The translations under genes and the position numbers were made by a program. From Planctomycetota bacterium (GTDB lineage: Bacteria; Planctomycetota; Planctomycetia; Pirellulales; Thermoguttaceae), in the NCBI GenBank assembly GCA_025356915.1, contig JANXQG010000363.1, positions 1 to 9,507 on the forward strand: a DNA stretch of 9,507 nucleotides, read 5' to 3'. Positions 5,299-9,507 of the stretch are shown in pieces (within the stretch, counting starts at the first letter, position 1; every line of letters begins with the position of its first letter). The notes beneath the pieces are model-generated. The model searched no databases, had not been told where the DNA came from, and worked only from the letters and a program-made list of their open reading frames with translations.

Positions 5299-6909
5299 TT
5301 AATCTCCTACGATGATCGCTGTATTGGGTTGCTCAGGGTCGACGATGTTTCCCCCAAAGCCTCCAGAGGCCACGGGGGCGTACAGGTTCGCGAACGTATA
5401 CGCACGGTCCGCGGTGTACCCGTACGGGTTCGTAGTGTTGATCGCTGGTCCCGCGGTCTTGAGGCCAAGCTTGATGTCCCCGAGGGCACCCACTACTGTG
5501 GGAACGCCACCCGAAGGGTCCATGAATAGCTTGCCACCGCGCTGGGTCTCAATGCCATAGCCGGCATTGCCGGACCCGTAGATGCTGCCATTGATGTACC
5601 ATAGGTACGTGTGCCCGATGATGATCGCGCTACCGGGAGAATCGTAAACCCCGAATCCACGCGTATGGCAACTGACACCAGCGCTGTTTCCTTCGTTCAC
5701 GTAGTTCGGTGCGTACGTCTGGCACGACTGCAGTATCGTGTAATTCTGGATGCTGCAACGTCCCTCGTTGACGAACACGGCGTTTTTGATCATACCGTAA
5801 GTGATGTAGAACTCCACCCCTAGAATAGTGTTCACGTAGCCGAAGATTTGGCAGTTCGAAACTGCCACGTACCCACCCATGGAAGAAAGCAAGAAGTCAA
5901 TGGCGCATTCGTAGAAATAATGCGGACCTTGACACACCAAGTAGTTCGTAAAGTGTAAGTTCCTGAAGTGGACACTCTGACCAGCAGGAAATTGTACAGC
6001 CGGAATCACGGGTAGGTCGACGATCTCGAACGTATCTCCTGTGACGAACGTCCCCTGTGATTCTTGGTATGGCGCATAATAGGCTGGGAACGACATACGG
6101 GCAATGCTGCCGTCCTCGTCCTTGGTGAGCCAAGTGACATCCCGGAGGCCGACGGTCTTCCGTACCATGCGGCCCGGAAGAACATATGGTGCCAGACTGC
6201 CAAGAGCCACGCAGCTCAAGCCATGGGGCACGTTGGCTGCTTGTACGAAGTTGCGCACTGTGGCCGTTCCGGTGGCCACAGGGGCCGACGTTACACCGAT
6301 CACAGTGAACTTGTCTAAGAATTGAAGCCCACGTACCTGTTGTAACCCCGAGAGGTCCAAGACATCAGTGATCGGGAGACTAGAGTGGATCGTCATCGTG
6401 ATGCTACGATCCCACTTGTGCACTGTGCCGACACGTCGGTTGTACTCTCCCGCATGCTGGATGGCCGTTTGCGCTGTCAACCCGTCATTGAGGTCGTTAC
6501 CGTTGATGGGGTCAATGTGCCATTCAAGTTGATCCCATGCCGCGGGGTGGTAATACGCTGGCCCAGTAGGACCTTGAGGACCACTGGGCCCCTGTATACC
6601 CACGGTCCCTTGAGGCCCAGGTGGCCCCAGCGGTCCAGGCGGCCCCATCGGTAGTGGGTTGGCCTGGCTGGTAAACCAGATAGTGAAACTGTACTGGTAG
6701 CTTCCATCCACGTTCGTGGTCGAGACCAGTTGTGCGGAATAGACGTACAGGCTATGAGAGAGTCCGGCCTGGTTGAGCACCGCTTCCTTGACGGGGCTAG
6801 TTGTAACGTAGCCGACGGGGTCCGTCAGTGCCGCGATGGCGCGTACGCCTACCGTCAAGTACGTGTACGCCCCGCTTGTACCGGTGATGCTGACCTGGAG
6901 ACTGCCCAT
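5299..6909 (-). CDS. Tail fibre/spike protein: N-terminal domain, collagen-like stalk, beta-helix
   Basis: A 536-residue protein in three parts. Residues 1-87 are a beta-rich N-terminal domain (LQVSITGTSGAYTYLTVGVR...), likely the attachment or trimerisation part. Residues 89-118 are ten uninterrupted Gly-X-Y triplets rich in Pro (GPPGPLGPPGPQG onwards), a collagen-like stalk that implies a trimer. Residues from about 129 open with WHIDPINGNDLNDGLTAQTA, the typical entry to a right-handed parallel beta-helix. Strand-rich repeats follow (HFRNLHFTNY, YVAVSNCQIFGYV, RCSIQNYTILQSC). The C-terminal part (GGKLFMDPSGGVPTVVG, then a LGDIKLG segment) resembles the end of phage spikes. Such proteins bind, and sometimes degrade, host surface glycans; no catalytic residues can be assigned by eye. 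The start ATG at 6909 has no clear Shine-Dalgarno. It heads a minus-strand cluster with the 52-residue gene and the endonuclease, divergent from the 6945 gene. Confidence 0.8.
   Translation of the reverse strand: MGSLQVSITGTSGAYTYLTVGVRAIAALTDPVGYVTTSPVKEAVLNQAGLSHSLYVYSAQLVSTTNVDGSYQYSFTIWFTSQANPLPMGPPGPLGPPGPQGTVGIQGPSGPQGPTGPAYYHPAAWDQLEWHIDPINGNDLNDGLTAQTAIQHAGEYNRRVGTVHKWDRSITMTIHSSLPITDVLDLSGLQQVRGLQFLDKFTVIGVTSAPVATGTATVRNFVQAANVPHGLSCVALGSLAPYVLPGRMVRKTVGLRDVTWLTKDEDGSIARMSFPAYYAPYQESQGTFVTGDTFEIVDLPVIPAVQFPAGQSVHFRNLHFTNYLVCQGPHYFYECAIDFLLSSMGGYVAVSNCQIFGYVNTILGVEFYITYGMIKNAVFVNEGRCSIQNYTILQSCQTYAPNYVNEGNSAGVSCHTRGFGVYDSPGSAIIIGHTYLWYINGSIYGSGNAGYGIETQRGGKLFMDPSGGVPTVVGALGDIKLGLKTAGPAINTTNPYGYTADRAYTFANLYAPVASGGFGGNIVDPEQPNTAIIVGD
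5304..5308 (-). promoter_or_regulatory. Shine-Dalgarno AGGAG inside the fibre gene end
   Basis: On the minus strand AGGAG overlaps the Val-Gly-Asp codons that end the fibre protein and lies 7 bases before the ATG of the 52-residue gene. This supports translational coupling. Confidence 0.7.
6556..6645 (-). repeat. Collagen-like Gly-X-Y segment in the fibre gene
   Basis: Ten consecutive Gly-X-Y triplets (Gly at residues 89, 92, 95 and so on to 116) with Pro in many X or Y positions. Bacterial and phage collagens of this kind form trimeric stalks without hydroxyproline. Confidence 0.85.
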
Positions 6910-6944
6910 GCATCAAACTAGCCGTCAATGTAGTTTCAAGTACC
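6910..6944. promoter_or_regulatory. 35-bp divergent spacer with a 6-bp inverted repeat
   Basis: The start codons of the fibre gene (minus) and the 104-residue gene (plus) are separated by 35 bp. AAACTA at 6915-6920 and TAGTTT at 6931-6936 form an inverted repeat with a 10-base spacer. No consensus -10/-35 pair fits here on either strand, and neither gene has a clear Shine-Dalgarno. It could be an operator or chance; promoters would have to lie inside the coding regions. Confidence 0.3.
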
Positions 6945-7259
6945 ATGAAGACACGCTTGGAACTCGCTGCTGACCTCGTACGCCTGGCACGGGCGCTGAC
7001 AGCGACTCCTCAGACGTCGGCCAATCTGATTGCCCTATTGGAGGGTCGGGTTGCGTCCTTACTAGATATGCGGTTGGGGATCCGCATCTCGGGCCTCTTG
7101 TACCCCGCGACGTACGAGGATGCAACCGGAGGCTTAGATGTCAGGGATCCAACGGTCCAGGAGGCCCGAGACTCGCTCGGGCAGTTGGACCGCGAAATCG
7201 GCACTACGTACCAGACCCTCGAAAAGCTGGTCCGCAAGATCAAGAAGCACGGAAAGTGA
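6945..7259 (+). CDS. Small helical protein of unknown function, 104 aa
   Basis: I do not recognise a family. The protein starts with an amphipathic Ala/Leu/Arg helix (LELAADLVRLARALTA, residues 5-20) and has a middle region LLYPATYEDATGGLDVRDP. It ends in a probable helix or coiled coil that is strongly basic at the end (residues about 70-104, finishing LVRKIKKHGK). The N-terminal helix matches motifs found in the next two plus-strand proteins, which suggests a shared signal or interaction helix. The ATG at 6945 is the only good start, although no clear Shine-Dalgarno precedes it. Its TGA at 7257-7259 overlaps a possible GTG of the next gene and lies 5 bases before that gene's ATG, so the two are likely co-translated. 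There is no membrane segment and no catalytic motif. Confidence 0.65.
   Translation: MKTRLELAADLVRLARALTATPQTSANLIALLEGRVASLLDMRLGIRISGLLYPATYEDATGGLDVRDPTVQEARDSLGQLDREIGTTYQTLEKLVRKIKKHGK
7251..7256 (+). promoter_or_regulatory. Shine-Dalgarno-like GGAAAG before 7265
   Basis: GGAAAG ends 8 bases before the ATG at 7265 and falls inside the end of the upstream gene. It favours the ATG over the GTG at 7256, which would itself lie in this site. Confidence 0.5.
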
Positions 7260-7264
7260 CCCAC

Positions 7265-8857
7265 ATGAAGACCGCCGGCTTGGTACGCACCACGTATGAG
7301 ATTGTAACCCCCGAGTCGGCCGAAGAGGGCGAGGCCGACGACCGTGGATGGATTGACGAGGAAGGCGAGGAATGCACCCCGCAGGAAGCCTTCAAGATGG
7401 TCCGTGGTTGTGATCCGTCGAGTAGCCAGTTCCGTCCTGGCGTCTGGTACACCGACACCGAGTACGATATGGGCGAGTCCCGCAGCTACCACCTGAATGG
7501 CTTCACGAAGAAGCAAGAAGAAGACATCTACGATTCCGTCGAGGCGGGTAGCTGGGTCGGACTGGACGAGGACGAGGAGGACCCGGAGGGCTACCCCGAG
7601 GACCCACACCGCGCCGTCGCAGAGAAGCTCATCCAGGCAGCCCGCACGTTGCTGGCAGCCAACCTGGACAACCGTGCGGAGAACACCCCGGGCGTGCTTG
7701 TTTACCCGGCTGGTCACCAGTTCGAGAAGCACAACGGAGTCAAAGCGCACAAGATCGGCGAAGATAAAGGCAAATCGGTCGTGCAAGTCGACGAGACGGC
7801 CGGCGGACTGAAGAAGGCACAGTGGCTTCTCGTCGACAAGCAGAACTGGGAGCCCACCGCCACTACGGCACGCACGCGGCTTGCCTCCGACTACTCTGAG
7901 GAAGAGTTGGCCGCATTGTCGATTATGGACATGTTGAAGCCATCGTACCGCGCCCAGCAGTTCGAACGGGCCGGGTTGGGCGCGTACACCAAGGAATCGC
8001 CAGTGCTACAAAGCTTGGCAGCCAAGGGGATCGTGAAGTTCCAGGCCAACGGTATCGCGCTCGACAAGCCGCTGGCCAAGGCTGTCATGAAGCGCCATGA
8101 GGCCCCTGCGAAGTACAAGCAGAACCTCGAAAACTACTCGATGCAGTTCCAACGGAAGGCTCCGGTCGAAGACACCGAGGTCACGAGTCGCGCTGCCGCG
8201 CTGCTCGCTAGGGCCCGTCAGCTGCTGGCCGACGGAGAGTCCCTGGCCAAGGGAACAGCCTGGCGTCTGCGGGTGCGGAACCGTGAGACGATGGTACTCG
8301 AAGAGGTGCCGCAGCCAGGTGTGAAGAAGTTGCGCCGTTCCACCTTAAACACCCTCACGGGCCGTGGTTGGAGAGGTTTCGACCCGCTTCTGCCTAGCAA
8401 CCTCGTGCACGACGCAAAGTTGGCCCCTGCGGACAGCTTTGACGAAGTGAAGAAGAAGCTCCAAGCCGCCGTCGATGAGGCAGCCACCCTGGTGGTCTCG
8501 GAGCTTGGCGAGAAATACGAGTGGGCCATGAAGAGCCTCCAGTGGTACGATGAAGGGCCAGTGTCTTCCCACGCCCACGAACCCGATGACACAAGGCCGA
8601 TCTTGGCCAATGGCCAGGACTTCACGCTGAAGTGCACGTGGGACCGGTTCTCCGCGTACGACCCCGGTTCTGACTTCCAGTCCCACGACCCGACCTACAC
8701 GGTCGTGCAGTCCACGTCCGATAGCCAGGCCCGCAAGCTCCACAAGCTGCTGTCGAAGGACCCGCAGGCACTCTCGACGATCCAGTGGAGCAAGCTGCCC
8801 GAGTGGTTGAAATCCAAGGGTGTGGCTTCTAAGACCAACCATTCCGTCTACCGCTGA
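7265..8857 (+). CDS. Multi-module phage protein of unknown function, 530 aa
   Basis: I start it at the ATG at 7265; a GTG at 7256 would add three residues. Module 1 (residues about 10-92: TYEIVTPESAEEGEA, RGWIDEEG, FRPGVWY, SYHLNGF) matches a pattern I associate with many large-phage hypothetical proteins. An acidic linker (DEDEEDPEGYPEDP) follows, then an Ala/Arg helix (AEKLIQAARTLLAAN, 119-133). Module 2 is VYPAGHQFEKHNGVKAHKIG to LLVDKQNW (146-195), and residues about 200-280 look helical with a possible small winged-helix-like pattern. A second AAALLARARQLLADG helix occurs at 310-324. Module 3 (331-530) has RLRVRNRETMVLEEVPQPG early, a basic-helix region, and FTLKCTWDRFSAYDPGSDFQSHDPTYTV late. 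No enzyme motif is certain. It lies between two proteins with similar helices and probably shares their transcript. The modular layout suggests fusion of once-separate genes; whether it is cleaved is unknown. Confidence 0.7.
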   Translation: MKTAGLVRTTYEIVTPESAEEGEADDRGWIDEEGEECTPQEAFKMVRGCDPSSSQFRPGVWYTDTEYDMGESRSYHLNGFTKKQEEDIYDSVEAGSWVGLDEDEEDPEGYPEDPHRAVAEKLIQAARTLLAANLDNRAENTPGVLVYPAGHQFEKHNGVKAHKIGEDKGKSVVQVDETAGGLKKAQWLLVDKQNWEPTATTARTRLASDYSEEELAALSIMDMLKPSYRAQQFERAGLGAYTKESPVLQSLAAKGIVKFQANGIALDKPLAKAVMKRHEAPAKYKQNLENYSMQFQRKAPVEDTEVTSRAAALLARARQLLADGESLAKGTAWRLRVRNRETMVLEEVPQPGVKKLRRSTLNTLTGRGWRGFDPLLPSNLVHDAKLAPADSFDEVKKKLQAAVDEAATLVVSELGEKYEWAMKSLQWYDEGPVSSHAHEPDDTRPILANGQDFTLKCTWDRFSAYDPGSDFQSHDPTYTVVQSTSDSQARKLHKLLSKDPQALSTIQWSKLPEWLKSKGVASKTNHSVYR

Positions 8858-8861
8858 GGAG
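8857..8861 (+). promoter_or_regulatory. Shine-Dalgarno AGGAG before 8865
   Basis: AGGAG (or GAGG at 8856-8859) overlaps the TGA of the upstream gene and lies 3-5 bases before the ATG at 8865. It supports that start and coupling of the two genes. Confidence 0.7.
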
Positions 8862-8864
8862 CCG

Positions 8865-9507
8865 ATGCGACGACTTGCCCACACGTTACTGCGAGCCACC
8901 GCGATCCGCGTTGAAGCAGCGGCCATCATGGCCTCTCCGGAGATGCAGGCGTTCCAGCGCGTAGCCGGCTTGGTCGACCACGCCCACCGTGAGCTAGAGC
9001 TGGCTGGCTTGTTCGACCCAAGTTCCGACTACGACGGTGCGTTGGGCCACGCGGTCATGGACCTCGTGAAGCTCTTCAGCCAGCAGGGCCATTCCGGTTA
9101 TTCGGCCTCGATGGTCAGCGAATTGTTCAACCAACTAAGCCACTACAAGGCATTGACGCCGTGCGACCATACGAATCCCGACCAGGTCCAAGATGTCGGC
9201 AGCCCGACTATGCAATGCCGGCGTGTGCCCAGCCATCTCAGCAACGATGGTGGGCAAACGTGGTTCGACATCGACGACCCTGAGGATATCGCCCGTGAAC
9301 AAGAGCGACGCCTTCAGCAGCAACAGGCGGTCAGCATCGTCAACCCCATGTTGGCCCACTTGGCCAACGGCCTGGAGCTACTCCGGAAGGCTGAGGCGGC
9401 CAGTCAGCCACTCGTGGCCGATGAACCGGCGCCGGCACCCCTGGCCGTCAAGCTGGCGGCCACCGAGACCCTCGAATCCTTGTTGAAGGACGTCTCGGAC
9501 CCCCCTG
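8865..9507 (+). CDS. Conserved phage protein of unknown function, 3'-truncated (214 codons visible)
   Basis: The frame stays open from the ATG at 8865 to the right edge, so the stop lies outside the window. The N-terminus is MRRLAHTLLRATAIRVEAAA, an Ala/Arg/Leu helix like those in the two upstream proteins. Residues about 40-120 match a module I know from many tailed-phage hypothetical proteins: ELELAGLFDPSSDYDGALG, VMDLVKLFSQQGHSGYSASMV, ELFNQLSHYKALTPC, then an RR plus HLSNDGGQTWFDID segment. Function of that module is not established to my knowledge. Residues about 143-155 are Glu/Arg/Gln-rich (REQERRLQQQQ), followed by a Pro/Ala-rich linker and the start of another helix. The gene follows its neighbour by 7 bases, so the two are likely co-translated. 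There is no sign of a frameshift. Confidence 0.7.
   Translation, partial: MRRLAHTLLRATAIRVEAAAIMASPEMQAFQRVAGLVDHAHRELELAGLFDPSSDYDGALGHAVMDLVKLFSQQGHSGYSASMVSELFNQLSHYKALTPCDHTNPDQVQDVGSPTMQCRRVPSHLSNDGGQTWFDIDDPEDIAREQERRLQQQQAVSIVNPMLAHLANGLELLRKAEAASQPLVADEPAPAPLAVKLAATETLESLLKDVSDPP

Noticed and set aside
7010..7786. A 258-codon open frame on the minus strand across the junction of two plus-strand genes
   Set aside because: It opposes well-supported genes on the plus strand, spans their junction and has no recognisable motif or ribosome site.

Overview
The window is a roughly 9.5 kb piece of a tailed double-stranded DNA phage or prophage. It is GC-rich and densely packed, dominated by virion and host-contact genes. 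The evidence is a probable tail tube protein, a collagen-plus-beta-helix fibre or spike, a lectin-fold (LamG-like) surface protein, a long low-complexity repeat protein, a homing endonuclease, and two genes carrying modules I associate with large-phage hypothetical proteins. The host cannot be named from the sequence. No tRNA, rRNA, CRISPR array, integrase or transposase is visible.

Left part, plus strand (1-3562): the end of a Gly/Ala/Ser/Thr-rich protein built on a strict 20-residue (60-bp) period, a perfect 11-bp hairpin, a small Cys-pair protein, a 421-residue surface protein with a C-terminal lectin-like domain, and a 172-residue probable tail tube protein. This run ends at a strong hairpin terminator (3576-3605) shared with a convergent gene cluster.

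Middle part, minus strand (3604-6909, transcribed right to left): a 536-residue fibre/spike protein, then a tightly coupled 52-residue Cys/His protein (5138-5296), then a 500-residue homing-endonuclease-like protein. The last joins three C-GH...CxxC fingers, a Vsr/EDxHD-like nuclease region and a GNAT-like C-terminal domain.

Right part, plus strand (6945-end): a 104-residue helical protein, a 530-residue multi-module protein and a gene that runs off the right edge (8865-9507). The last two are tightly linked to their upstream neighbours (short or overlapping junctions). They share short Ala/Leu/Arg helices of the form A-A-R-x-L-L-A, which sit at the N-termini or between modules. The spacer to the divergent fibre gene is only 35 bp.

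The working picture is a virion module (tail tube, fibres, adhesins) interrupted by an oppositely transcribed fibre plus homing-endonuclease cassette, beside an operon of conserved phage proteins of unknown function. Nearly all function calls rest on motif recognition by eye, with no database search.
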